Virus record (IMG/VR): IMGVR_UViG_3300037587_000045
Coordinates: 1-26,113 of that record
Direction: 5' to 3' (one strand)
Length of the DNA stretch: 26,113 nt
Source of the DNA: a virus
In this document: positions 13,650-22,799 of the stretch, piece by piece
How positions within the stretch are numbered: the stretch's first letter is position 1
Layout: each line of letters starts with the position of its first letter
The notes under the pieces: generated by a model
Seen by the model: only the letters and a program-made list of their open reading frames with translations
Database searches by the model: none
Told to the model about the DNA's origin: nothing
Program-made: the position numbers and the translations under genes

Positions 13650-14593
13650 TGGCTACATCTGGATCAGTAAATTTCTCCATGACAGCCGAGAAGGTCGTTG
13701 AAAAAGCCTTTGGAAAGATCGGCGTCAAGGTAGCAGAGCAGGCTTTACAGCCTTCAGAGCTTCAAGACGGCCTTGATGAGCTGAACATCATGCTCAAGGC
13801 CTGGCAGGGACAAGGCTTGCACCTCTGGTCAAAGCAGGAAGGCGTCATCTTCCTTGATAAGGGCAAGACAGACTATCTGCTAGGCGCTACAGGCGACGAA
13901 GCAACCGACCTTGATGACTTTGTAAGCACCACCACGACTAACGCTGAGGCAGCCTTAGCGGTCGTTATAGAGGTTGCCAGCACTGCGGGCATGACTGCAG
14001 CGGATAACGCGGGAATTGCCTTAGACTCAGGCATTCGGCACTGGACGACCATTGTTAGCGTTGACTCAACCACTCAGATCACCATAACCACCGGCATTCC
14101 TACAGTTTCAGCCGCCGGAAGCACTGTCTTTACCTTTACCGACTTGATTCAACGGCCATTAAGGGTGATCGGTGCGCGCCGTAAAACGTTTAATGTTGAT
14201 TCAGAGGTCGAAGTACCGTCAATGTCTCGGTTTGACTACTTCAACCAGCCAGCTAAAGAGGCGCAAGGGACGGTAGTCAACTATTACTATTCCCCCCAGC
14301 TAGGCAATGGCCGGTTTTACGTGTGGCAGACAGCCGACAGCATTGATGACTTCGTGAGGATCACTTACGAGCGCCCGATAGAGGATATTGACGACAAAGA
14401 AAACGATCTTGATATGCCGGTAGAGTGGTTGCAGGCGATCATTTATAACCTGGCGGCACGACTGGCTGATGATTATGATGCGCCGGTTGCCAAGGTCCAG
14501 AGCGTGATCAGCAAAGCGGCGGTGTTCCTTGAGAACATATTAGGCTTTGACGAGGAGCCTAGTTCGCTGCTTATCCAACCGGAGTTCGATTAA
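13649..14593 (+). CDS. Head-tail adaptor, P22 gp4-like
   Basis: 314 residues. The start (AEKVVEKAFGKIGVK, then LQDGLDELNIMLKAWQGQGL) matches the helical N-terminus of P22 gp4-like tail accessory factors, which bind the portal ring after packaging. The later FVRITYERPIEDI and MPVEWLQAIIYNLAARLADD fit the same family. P22 gp4 is about 166 residues; the extra length here includes a beta-rich insert at about 90-170 with many Thr/Ala. The gp10-like gene follows by TAATG overlap, as expected for the tail-tube stack. Confidence 0.8.
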   Translation: MATSGSVNFSMTAEKVVEKAFGKIGVKVAEQALQPSELQDGLDELNIMLKAWQGQGLHLWSKQEGVIFLDKGKTDYLLGATGDEATDLDDFVSTTTTNAEAALAVVIEVASTAGMTAADNAGIALDSGIRHWTTIVSVDSTTQITITTGIPTVSAAGSTVFTFTDLIQRPLRVIGARRKTFNVDSEVEVPSMSRFDYFNQPAKEAQGTVVNYYYSPQLGNGRFYVWQTADSIDDFVRITYERPIEDIDDKENDLDMPVEWLQAIIYNLAARLADDYDAPVAKVQSVISKAAVFLENILGFDEEPSSLLIQPEFD

Positions 14594-16065
14594 TGCCGCG
14601 CGTTCAGCTTGAAATAGGCACAGGCTTCTACGAGAGCGCCTCTCTGCCGTTATCGGCGCAAAGATGCATCAATCTATACCCTGTGATCCCACAAGCCTCA
14701 GCGCTCAACCAGAGGGCTTTGTTCGGATGCCCGGGCACTAAGACGTTCACCACTTCGGGCGATTCTATAGCCGGGTCTAATCGTGGCTCTCAAGTCATGA
14801 AAGGGGTTGGCTATTTTATAAATGGAAGCCGGCTGTATTCCGTAACTGCTGCCGGGGTGATTGTTGATATAGGAACAATTACAGGTGCAGGCCGGGTATC
14901 GCTTGCTAACAACGGTCAATTTCTAGTAATCGTAGTGCCGGGTGGTGATGCTTTTGCTTATGACAACGATGCAGACACGCTTGCTCAAATCACAGATGTC
15001 GATTTTATTACGGCTTCAACAGTCGTGTTCAAAGACGGCTTCTTTGTGTTCTCTGCAGCTGACGGAAGCGTATTTTTCAACTCTGCGCTCAATGATCCCT
15101 TTACCTATGACGCGCTCGACTTTGGAACAGCCGAGATAAATCCTGATCGCATTGTTGCTCTTCACGTTAACCACAATGAGCTGTTTGTTCCTGGTGAAAA
15201 AACGATAGAGTTATTTCAGAACGTTGGAGGTGCGGGCTTTCCATTCCAGCGAATACCAGGCGCAAACATTCAGAAAGGCGTCTATGCCAAGTTTAGTTTG
15301 GCCGAATTCGATAACACGTTTGTGTTTGTTGGGGGCGGCGAGAACGAAGAGGCGGCGATCTGGAAAGTAACCGGTTCAAGTTCGGTGCAGAAGATCAGCA
15401 CAAGCGCCATTGATAACGCCATTCAAAAGTTTAACGAGTCTGAGATAGAAAAGGCGTTCTCATGGACATACCAGGAAGGAGGCAACTTCTTTGTAGGGTT
15501 CACGTTTGAAAGCTCTAGGATTCCATCTAAGACGTTTGTTTACGATGCGACTACATCTGCATTGTCTGGCGGCTCAACATGGCACGAAAGGCAAACAGGA
15601 GTCACAGACAACAGGTGGCGCGTTAACTCTATGATCAGGCTAGGCGGAAAGCTGCTAGTCGGTGATCAGATCGACGGGCGCATAGGAGAATTGGACTTAG
15701 AAACATTCGATGAATATGGAGATGTTTTATTCTGGTTGAAATCAACATCCCCATTTTCTAACCAAGGTAAGCGATCTTTCTTTGGTGAAATAGAAGTATT
15801 CATGGAGGCTGGAGTTGGTTTAACAACGGGGCAAGGTTCTGATCCAATTGTAAGGATGGCATTCTCAGATGAAGGAGGAGCGCCAGGAACCTTCTCAAGT
15901 GAGTTCAGCAGGAACTATGGTAAAATCGGGAAACGGAAACAGCGAACAATTTGGCGCAGGCAGGGCGATATCCCGAATCAGAGAGTTTTACAGCTTAGCG
16001 GATCTGATCCAGTTAAGCGAAATATCCTGAAGCTTGAAGCCAATGCAGAGAGCGGCACACAATGA
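14593..16065 (+). CDS. Packaged-DNA stabilisation protein, P22 gp10-like
   Basis: 490 residues, close to P22 gp10 (472). The N-terminus GFYESASLPLSAQRCINLYP followed by GCPGTKTF is the mark of this tail-tube family (Phage_stabilise). The middle is a beta-propeller-like run with strands such as GVGYFINGSRLYSV and DGFFVFSAADGSVFF; the C-terminus is basic (KIGKRKQRTIWRRQG). The protein adds below the gp4 ring to close the head. It overlaps the next gene by ATGA. Confidence 0.9.
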   Translation: MPRVQLEIGTGFYESASLPLSAQRCINLYPVIPQASALNQRALFGCPGTKTFTTSGDSIAGSNRGSQVMKGVGYFINGSRLYSVTAAGVIVDIGTITGAGRVSLANNGQFLVIVVPGGDAFAYDNDADTLAQITDVDFITASTVVFKDGFFVFSAADGSVFFNSALNDPFTYDALDFGTAEINPDRIVALHVNHNELFVPGEKTIELFQNVGGAGFPFQRIPGANIQKGVYAKFSLAEFDNTFVFVGGGENEEAAIWKVTGSSSVQKISTSAIDNAIQKFNESEIEKAFSWTYQEGGNFFVGFTFESSRIPSKTFVYDATTSALSGGSTWHERQTGVTDNRWRVNSMIRLGGKLLVGDQIDGRIGELDLETFDEYGDVLFWLKSTSPFSNQGKRSFFGEIEVFMEAGVGLTTGQGSDPIVRMAFSDEGGAPGTFSSEFSRNYGKIGKRKQRTIWRRQGDIPNQRVLQLSGSDPVKRNILKLEANAESGTQ

Positions 16066-16325
16066 CGCATCTGATACCGCCAAGAAGGGGAGAGGTATTA
16101 TCCAATAAAGGCATTGGTACGACTCGCCTTATGGAATACCTTGAGCGTCTCACTGATACGGTTAATGACACAGCCGATACTGCGGACGCTCAAATTATTC
16201 AAAACCTGTCATCAGCAGTATTCGCGCTACAGGTTCAGATTGGTTCAGGTGATGCGCTAACATCGGACACGGATAGTTTGACAGTGGATTCTGACATTCT
16301 TTTTGTAGACCAGACAGAGGCATAG
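16062..16325 (+). CDS. Small phage protein, unknown function
   Basis: 87 residues; a short basic N-terminus (LIPPRRGEVLSNKG), a helix (TTRLMEYLERLTDTVNDTAD), then an acidic low-complexity tail (SGDALTSDTDSLTVDSD). ATGA overlap with the gp10-like gene supports the start. Its place between a tail-tube gene and a fibre gene suggests a trimerising or connector helix, but this is inference. Confidence 0.6.
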   Translation: MTHLIPPRRGEVLSNKGIGTTRLMEYLERLTDTVNDTADTADAQIIQNLSSAVFALQVQIGSGDALTSDTDSLTVDSDILFVDQTEA

Positions 16326-16326
16326 T

Positions 16327-17586
16327 ATGGCTCAACAGTTGATAAACATCGGCGCTGTTGCAAATGATGGCACAGGGGATTCCTGGCGCGATGCTATGGA
16401 TAAAACCAACGACAATTTCACTGAATTGTTTGATACAGGGAACCCAACGCAACGGCGCATTATAAACGCCCTGGCTGATTTCCCTACTCCTGTGTCAAAC
16501 GTGATTACCTTGGCTGACGACACCGAATATTTGCTGGGCGCTAATATCAGTCTTGGACTCAATGAACTGGTCATGGGTGATGGTTGCGCTGTTTCAGGAA
16601 TAGAATCAATCGCTATTACGCTGACCTATACCGGCACTGGTGATATGTTCACCATCCTAAACAATACGGCACGAATCAGCGATATATCGCTATCGTGTGC
16701 AAGTGGTCGGGTTATTAACTTCTCAGATAATACAGACACGTTATTCAGAATGAATGACTGTACTGTCAGTTGTGCGACTTTTGGTCTATTTAATAGTTCG
16801 GGGGCAAGTGGCTCAACAACGAGATTCACAAACGTAAGCCCAGCGTCAATAACCTCTAGCGGCTGTACGATCACAGGCGGATGGAATACTTGGCTTTGGG
16901 AGATTTCAGCAACAAACATAACAGGCGGGACATTATTCAACTTTGGCACAGCAACATTCGACGCAATAGCCTTGGATCTAGTATTGGCTAATCTTGGAGC
17001 CGGGACAACATTAATTAACGGTGCCGTATCATCTGCAAACATAAACGCAGGGGGAACGGCGATTATTACCCGAATGCTTACATCAGGTTCAGGGACTATT
17101 CTTTCTGGTGTGACTGTTGATGATGCGCTATGGAATTTCCACCATAACGATGATATCGCGGATACCCGTCCAGACGGTTTATTGTCAATGCAAGGAAATG
17201 CAGTTAATACAGTAATTGCAGTAGCAGGGACCCCTGTATTAATAGCAGGGACATGGGTTGTCGAAAGGGTGAGCCAATTCACTGGAACAACAGCAGGTAG
17301 ATTGACTTATGACGGAGGAAAGAATGCTACTCTGCCAATAACTGGCTCATTCACAGTTGAACCTGCTTCAGGAGGTGCTGTTAATATTTCTATAGAAGTG
17401 GCCATAGATGGGAGTGTGATTCCAGGCTCAAAACGCACAGGCAACACGTCTGCAGGAAACCCGATATCTGTTACAGTGCCTTGGCAAGAGATTTTCTCTA
17501 CCGCTACTTTTGTAGAATATTTTGTGACAAATGAGACAACGACGGTGGATATTCTTGTATCCAGCGCAGTTGGGAGAGTTAACTAA
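16327..17586 (+). CDS. Tail fibre/spike protein with beta-helix
   Basis: 419 residues. The opening LINIGAVANDGTGDSWRDAM followed by NDNFTELF is a recurrent N-terminal module of phage fibres. Then come beta-helix-like rungs (about 60-270, e.g. FRMNDCTVSC, SGCTITGGWNTW, ITGGTLFNFG) and a C-terminal beta domain (from about 300) with TYDGGKNATLPITGSFTV. No catalytic triad is evident, so it is probably binding rather than cutting, though this is not excluded. AGAGGCATAGT precedes the ATG. Confidence 0.75.
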   Translation: MAQQLINIGAVANDGTGDSWRDAMDKTNDNFTELFDTGNPTQRRIINALADFPTPVSNVITLADDTEYLLGANISLGLNELVMGDGCAVSGIESIAITLTYTGTGDMFTILNNTARISDISLSCASGRVINFSDNTDTLFRMNDCTVSCATFGLFNSSGASGSTTRFTNVSPASITSSGCTITGGWNTWLWEISATNITGGTLFNFGTATFDAIALDLVLANLGAGTTLINGAVSSANINAGGTAIITRMLTSGSGTILSGVTVDDALWNFHHNDDIADTRPDGLLSMQGNAVNTVIAVAGTPVLIAGTWVVERVSQFTGTTAGRLTYDGGKNATLPITGSFTVEPASGGAVNISIEVAIDGSVIPGSKRTGNTSAGNPISVTVPWQEIFSTATFVEYFVTNETTTVDILVSSAVGRVN

Positions 17587-17921
17587 TGGCGACTACTGTA
17601 TTAGTTAACAGCGTACAGAATTCACTATCAAACACTATACAGACGTTTTATACATCTCCTGCTGATGGTGCGGGGACGGTAATTACAGCATTCACGGCGA
17701 CGAATAACACAGGGTCGAATAGAACATATAAGGCGTACATATTCGCATCAGGAGCAACAAGTGTTGAAGCTGTCACGCCATTAAAGATTGTAATTCGTAA
17801 TCGTTTTGATCCAGGTAATGCAATCGTTAACCATGTTATTCCGCCTGGTGGGACATTGAGAATGGAGACAGATCTATTGGACACTATTGTTTATCGTGTA
17901 ACCGGAAACGAACTTTCATAA
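17586..17921 (+). CDS. Small beta-sandwich protein, probably fibre-associated
   Basis: 111 residues, all-beta look (TVITAFTATNNTGSNRTYKA, KIVIRNRFDPG, VIPPGGTLRMETDLL). TAATG overlap with the fibre gene. Proteins with this layout are seen next to phage fibre genes, but I cannot name a family. No signal peptide. It may be a minor virion protein capping or decorating the fibre. Confidence 0.6.
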   Translation: MATTVLVNSVQNSLSNTIQTFYTSPADGAGTVITAFTATNNTGSNRTYKAYIFASGATSVEAVTPLKIVIRNRFDPGNAIVNHVIPPGGTLRMETDLLDTIVYRVTGNELS

Positions 17922-17935
17922 GTAGGGGATAGGTT

Positions 17936-18691
17936 ATGGCAGAATCAACAGGCGGCAGGGGGCGAGGAGGGTTCAGCGGTTCTTCAGCGCCTGGTCGATC
18001 TTCCAGGGCATCCGCTGCGGGAAGGGCATCAAGAGGCAGAGATTCTGGCGGCAGAACTGGAAGCAGCTTATCTATAGATTTGGGGGGCGGTGTAACTGCG
18101 AACATCGATGCACGCACAGGTGACGCATTGGGTTTTTCTGGGCCTAACGCGCCAGGCGGTGTCATTGGTGCTGGGCTCAGGACTGGAGTTGCAGACGTTA
18201 GATCAGCATTCGGAAATTTTCTGTCAAACCTAACAGGTGAACAAATAGCGACTGCTGGAGGCGCGTTAGCTGGCACCCTGTTAGGGGTTGGGCCTGTGCC
18301 TGGAGCTGCATTAGCAAAAGCAGCATTTGGAACATTTGGACCACAAGAAGCGGACGCAACTCAAGGGCAGCTAGGTGATCTTCAGCCAGGGGGTTTTGCT
18401 GGACAGCAGGCCCCAGGCCAGCCTGCACAAGCAGCCCCAACGCAAGCGGCGCCAAGCCTGGCTGGGGTTTCTCCAGCCGGTCAAACATTAGCAGGCGGTC
18501 AGCTAGGCGGGGAAGGTAGGGGCGGAGTAATTAGTCAGCCTGCGCAACAGCTAGCAGCAACAGGGCGTCAGTCTGGTCTAGCTCCAGCGCAAACGCCCTT
18601 TCAGCAGCCTCAGAGCCAATTTCTAAATCGTCTAGGCCCATTGCCTACGGTTAACTTGCAAGCGTTCCCAAGCGCTTTAGGGAGGGTTTAA
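17936..18691 (+). CDS. Candidate internal virion protein, Gly/Ala/Gln-rich
   Basis: 251 residues. The N-terminus is Ser/Gly/Arg-rich and disordered-looking (GRGRGGFSGSS, GRDSGGRTGSS). A glycine-rich hydrophobic stretch at about 102-136 (IATAGGALAGTLLGVGPVPG) could insert in a membrane. The second half is Q/A/P-rich repeats (QAAPTQAAPS). It opens the set of four genes that occupies the place of P22 genes 7, 20 and 16, so an ejected internal protein is the best guess. AGGGGATAGG precedes the ATG. Confidence 0.55.
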   Translation: MAESTGGRGRGGFSGSSAPGRSSRASAAGRASRGRDSGGRTGSSLSIDLGGGVTANIDARTGDALGFSGPNAPGGVIGAGLRTGVADVRSAFGNFLSNLTGEQIATAGGALAGTLLGVGPVPGAALAKAAFGTFGPQEADATQGQLGDLQPGGFAGQQAPGQPAQAAPTQAAPSLAGVSPAGQTLAGGQLGGEGRGGVISQPAQQLAATGRQSGLAPAQTPFQQPQSQFLNRLGPLPTVNLQAFPSALGRV

Positions 18692-18692
18692 C

Positions 18693-19286
18693 GTGGTTGA
18701 TTTCCTAGATCCAACAGGGGCACAAGCAGCAGCCACAGAAGTAGGGCAGGTTCAAGCTCTAGGGGCTCAAGCAGCTATTCCTTTGCAGCTCAGTGCATTT
18801 GAGGGCGCAGAGCAGCGTTTAGGAGGCTTTGAGCAAGTGGGACAAGCGGCTTTGGGCAGTCGTGCGGCTCTAGCTGGTTTAGGGGGCATTGAAGGACAAC
18901 AAGCGGCCTTTGCTCAGATTGCTGAATCACCTGGTCAAAAGTTTATCCGTGATCGACAACAACGAGCATTGTTGCGTAATGCTTCGGCTATTGGTGGCTT
19001 AGGTGGTGGCAATATTCGCACAGCCTTACAAGAACAGGCTGCAGGGTTTGCGGCTCAAGACATAGGTGCGCAACGGCAGGAGCTTGCTCAATTGTCAGGA
19101 GGGGGTTTATCCGCTGGAACGACACTCGGCGCGTTTGGTATAGAAACAGCTCGTACAGTTGGCGACCTAACACAAGCAGAGGCACAGGCTAGGGCAACTG
19201 GTATACTGGGCGCACAACAGGCAGAAGCATCAGGCTTAGAGCAGGCTGTAGGGCTTGCAACCACGCTAGCAGATATTTTCGGGTGA
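18693..19286 (+). CDS. DNA ejection (transfer) protein, gp7-like position
   Basis: 197 residues, GTG start with GGAGGG at 18681-18686; no ATG fits as well. The core SPGQKFIRDRQQRALLRNAS then GGLGGGNIRTALQEQ (about residues 78-112) is a pattern I recall from phage DNA-transfer proteins. The rest is Ala/Gln/Gly-rich helix (LTQAEAQARATGILGAQQAE). Such proteins ride in the head and leave with the DNA to build a channel. It is two bases behind the previous gene. Confidence 0.7.
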   Translation: MVDFLDPTGAQAAATEVGQVQALGAQAAIPLQLSAFEGAEQRLGGFEQVGQAALGSRAALAGLGGIEGQQAAFAQIAESPGQKFIRDRQQRALLRNASAIGGLGGGNIRTALQEQAAGFAAQDIGAQRQELAQLSGGGLSAGTTLGAFGIETARTVGDLTQAEAQARATGILGAQQAEASGLEQAVGLATTLADIFG

Positions 19287-19290
19287 TCTC

Positions 19291-20610
19291 ATGGTATTAG
19301 CACCATTACAATTCAGCGGTCGAAGCTTAACGCCTGATGTGCTTGGGGGAATCCAGCAAGGGCAACAGGTTTCTCAGGGCGAGAATATTCTTCAGCAACA
19401 GAAGCTGGGGATACAGCAGACTCAGCAAGAACAAGCCCTTGCCCAGCAGCAGACCCAGCAGACGGCAGCGGCTCAACAGCAAGCAATCAGCTTATTAGAG
19501 CGCAGCCGGAAAGGTGCGCCAGCGGGTGATATAAACTCAGAAGTAATACAGCTACTGTTCAACAACCCAGAGATCGGCAGAGAACTGCACACTCAGCTTG
19601 GAGCAGACACCGAAGAAAAGAAGCTTAACGCTGCAAGGGTCGGGTTTAACATAGAGCAAGCAGCCGGGAATCGTGAAGCACAGGATCAGATACTTATTGA
19701 GAATATAAAAAGGGTTGATGCGAGAAATGGAGACTCATCGCATTCTCGGGAATTGCTAAACATGCCAGAAGATCGGCGTATTCAGGCTGCTAAGTTGATG
19801 CAGGTTGCGGCATTGAACCGGGAAGAGCTGGCCAATGCTATACAGGGAGGAGCGCAGGGGCTGGCATCTGCAAAGACCTTGATTAACCCTGATGGCTCTA
19901 CCATCCAGGCGTTACCTAGCGGAGAGGTTGAAGTTAGAAACCCGACTGGGGACATTGTAACTGATGACGCTCGATTGGCAGTGTTAAAACAAGCTGCAGA
20001 TTCTCAGCGTGAGCAGAAAGAACAAGATGCTGAGAGAGCTATTAAGCAAGCAAGAGGAATAGCAGGAGCTACGAATCGGGAGAAGCGCATATCAGCGAAG
20101 AAAACAGAGTTTGCTGATAGAATTCAAGGGGCTGCTCGTGAAGGCATACGGCTAAACGCTGCGCTTAATGCGGCGGCTAAGGCAGATCAAGGCCTGACAG
20201 GTACGCTAAAGGTTCAGCTAGCTAAGGTATTCCCGGATATAGATGTCACAAATGAGGCCACGCTTGATCAGGCTCTGGGTCAGCTTACTATCGACCAGCT
20301 TCAAAAATTCAAAGGGCCAACAACCGATTTCGAATTTGCAAAATCGCAACTAACAGTTGGCGCATTGGGTGATTCAAAGACGGCGAACGTAGCCCGATTA
20401 AAAGCTCTGCAGCGAAATTCCTGGTTTGTTAAACGTGAGTCTGAACAGTTCAACAGGCATATAAAGGATGGCGGGGATGTGGATAATTTCGCGTTTAACT
20501 TTAACGAGTTAATGAAGACCAAACGAGGCAATTTCACCCTTCAGCAGCTACAAGATACAGCTGCAGATGCAAATATCTCTATTGAAGAAACTATTAAGAG
20601 GCTTAACTAA
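19291..20610 (+). CDS. DNA ejection protein, Gln-rich coiled coil (gp20-like position)
   Basis: 439 residues, close to P22 gp20 (about 470) and in the same position. Residues 20-72 are a Gln-rich coiled coil (QQTQQEQALAQQQTQQTAAA). The middle is helical (ELHTQLGADTEEKKLNAARV), with a beta patch near 200 (DGSTIQALPSGEVEVRNPTG), then more helix to the end. No enzyme motif is seen. The Shine-Dalgarno is weak, so expression may depend on upstream translation. It overlaps the next gene by TAATG. Confidence 0.7.
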   Translation: MVLAPLQFSGRSLTPDVLGGIQQGQQVSQGENILQQQKLGIQQTQQEQALAQQQTQQTAAAQQQAISLLERSRKGAPAGDINSEVIQLLFNNPEIGRELHTQLGADTEEKKLNAARVGFNIEQAAGNREAQDQILIENIKRVDARNGDSSHSRELLNMPEDRRIQAAKLMQVAALNREELANAIQGGAQGLASAKTLINPDGSTIQALPSGEVEVRNPTGDIVTDDARLAVLKQAADSQREQKEQDAERAIKQARGIAGATNREKRISAKKTEFADRIQGAAREGIRLNAALNAAAKADQGLTGTLKVQLAKVFPDIDVTNEATLDQALGQLTIDQLQKFKGPTTDFEFAKSQLTVGALGDSKTANVARLKALQRNSWFVKRESEQFNRHIKDGGDVDNFAFNFNELMKTKRGNFTLQQLQDTAADANISIEETIKRLN

Positions 20611-22799
20611 TGGCTTCAATAATTGATCTTGAGACAGGGGAGTTGGTTGAGAAAGACACCTTTCAACAATCTCAAGAAGTTACAGGATCTGCGGGCCAGA
20701 ACAGGCAGATCATCGACTTAGATAGTGGAGAGTTGATAGAAAAAGCCCCATTAGCAGCGCAGCAGACACCAGATGTCACTCAACAGGCGGCGGCGGTTAC
20801 TCCTCAGTTACTAGAAACCCTACAGCCTCCAGCGGAAACAGGATTTGCCGCTGCTGGTGCCGGGGTTGTGAGAGGGCTAGAACGTACAGGGGCTGGCATT
20901 CTGCAGAGAGGAGCGCAGGCGCTTGAATCATTAGGCATTGATGTTGGTCAATTCAGGCAAGAGCTAGAGCAAAGCGAACGAATTCAGCAAGCGCAATTCC
21001 AGCCTACAAGAGAAGCGGCCCCTATCTCTGCTATAGGTGGTGAGATAGTCGGCATGGCTGCTGGGTTGCCTTTGCCTGCAACTACTCTCCGTGGCGCTGC
21101 AGGCACAGGCGCTGTTATTGGCTCGCTAGAGTTCGGGGAGGAAGGAACAGTAGGAGAATTCGCAAAGAATCTATTGCTAGGTGGAGCATTCGGCCTATCG
21201 GGGCAGTTTGTAGCTGATAAAGTCGTAGGTTTAATCAAGGAAGGAGCCAAAAAGTTAGGGCTAACTGATATCCCTGACACTCTATTCAAGCAGGATGGCA
21301 CATTAAAACCTGAAGGTGAGCAATTCCTACAGAAAGAAGGCATCAGTCTTGACGACCTATCGGACCGTGTAATCACAGAGGTGCAGGCGCAGCCGGAAGG
21401 CGCGGATTTAGCACAAGCATTGAGGGCGGCACAGGCTAAAGAGATTGGCATTACTGATTTAACGAAAGCGGATATTTCGCAAGAATTCTCCGATCAATCA
21501 GCAGAGTTTGCATTATCTCGACAAAGAGGCACGCCAGAAGCAGAAGCGTTACGACAACAGAAAGCAGCACAGAACCAACAGATTATTGCAGCTGGGGAGG
21601 AGATTGTAAGGGGTACTGGTGGCGATGCTGGTAAACTACAAGCAGGGCAGACAATTCAAGACGCGCTTAGAGGTGCCAAGACGCAACGGAGAGAGGCTAT
21701 CAACCAACTCTATAACATTGCTGAGCAAGAAGCCGGTGTAGCGTTGCCTGTAGAACAAGAAGGCATTGCAAACATCTTTGCAGATCAGGATTTCATATTC
21801 GGGTTAGATCCTGATATTGGAGGGCAGCTAAAAGCCGTCCAGAAACAACTGGAAGCCTTTTCAATTATGCCTCCTAAGTTGATCCAATCAGAAGCAGATT
21901 TGCGAAGGATTCGTCCGTTGACTATCGGAAGTGCTGAGCAGTTGCGGAAAAATATCCGGGCGCTCGTAAGTGATACAGACCCAAAGAGCCAACGCGCTCT
22001 GACTCCTATCATAAATTCTATAGATGACGCTATTGATGGGATCGCAATTTCTGATGAGTTAGGCGAAGTCGCACAGCAGGCGTTTCAGAAGGCACGACAG
22101 GCAAGGGCGCAGTTTGGGCGAGACTTTGAGGCTAAAGACGTTGTGCAAAACATTGTCAGTTTTAAGCCAGGAACTCAAACCGATCTAGTCCCGTCAAGCG
22201 TGGCATTCGATAAAATCATAAATTCACAAGCAAGATTTGAGAACACGCAAGCGATAAAGGAGTCATTGCTGGCGGCAGGGCCAGAAGGGAAGCAAGCATG
22301 GCAAAACTTCAAGGCAACAGCAGCAGCTGAATTGATGGGTAAAGCGTTAACAACTGGAAAAACAGCTTCTGGTGATCTTCGATTCTCTGGTGCGAACTTT
22401 AATAAGGCTCTAAAGAATATCGGAGACGACACCTTAAAAGAGATATTTGACCAGCCTGGGGAGTTAGCGCGAATTAAGCAACTAGGCCGCGTGACTAGGG
22501 ATATTACTATTTTGCAAGATGGCGTATTTACCCCGTCAGGCGCTCAAGTTGAAAACGCTCTTTCAAAGCTGTCAAATCTTCCTATATTCAGGCTGTCACC
22601 TGTTACTAACGCGGTCGTCAACGAAGGCGCAGAACAGCTAAGGAAAGGAGCAAGACGAAGGGAATTATCAAAAGTTTTAGACCCGAAAATTGATGTAAAT
22701 TTGGCTGACGAGTTAGGCACAATGTCGAATAGTGCTGTAAATATTCTGCGCCTTCTTGCTCTATCTGGACAGCGCAAACTAACAGAGGAAGAAAAATAA
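20610..22799 (+). CDS. Large DNA ejection protein (gp16-like position)
   Basis: 729 residues. The N-terminus carries a near-perfect repeat 30 residues apart: IIDLETGELVEK (4-15) and IIDLDSGELIEK (34-45). A small-residue hydrophobic region follows (about 145-205, with GGEIVGMAAGLPLPATTLRG and LLLGGAFGLSGQFV), fit for membrane insertion. The remainder is long Q/A-rich helix. In P22 the gene in this place encodes the ejected membrane-crossing protein gp16. No lytic or protease motif was seen. TAATG overlaps on both sides. Confidence 0.7.
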   Translation: MASIIDLETGELVEKDTFQQSQEVTGSAGQNRQIIDLDSGELIEKAPLAAQQTPDVTQQAAAVTPQLLETLQPPAETGFAAAGAGVVRGLERTGAGILQRGAQALESLGIDVGQFRQELEQSERIQQAQFQPTREAAPISAIGGEIVGMAAGLPLPATTLRGAAGTGAVIGSLEFGEEGTVGEFAKNLLLGGAFGLSGQFVADKVVGLIKEGAKKLGLTDIPDTLFKQDGTLKPEGEQFLQKEGISLDDLSDRVITEVQAQPEGADLAQALRAAQAKEIGITDLTKADISQEFSDQSAEFALSRQRGTPEAEALRQQKAAQNQQIIAAGEEIVRGTGGDAGKLQAGQTIQDALRGAKTQRREAINQLYNIAEQEAGVALPVEQEGIANIFADQDFIFGLDPDIGGQLKAVQKQLEAFSIMPPKLIQSEADLRRIRPLTIGSAEQLRKNIRALVSDTDPKSQRALTPIINSIDDAIDGIAISDELGEVAQQAFQKARQARAQFGRDFEAKDVVQNIVSFKPGTQTDLVPSSVAFDKIINSQARFENTQAIKESLLAAGPEGKQAWQNFKATAAAELMGKALTTGKTASGDLRFSGANFNKALKNIGDDTLKEIFDQPGELARIKQLGRVTRDITILQDGVFTPSGAQVENALSKLSNLPIFRLSPVTNAVVNEGAEQLRKGARRRELSKVLDPKIDVNLADELGTMSNSAVNILRLLALSGQRKLTEEEK

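Noticed and set aside
16626-17282. Minus-strand open frame of 218 codons across the fibre gene
   Set aside because: Low-complexity Pro/Val/Ala composition, no domain, and it lies fully inside a supported + strand gene.
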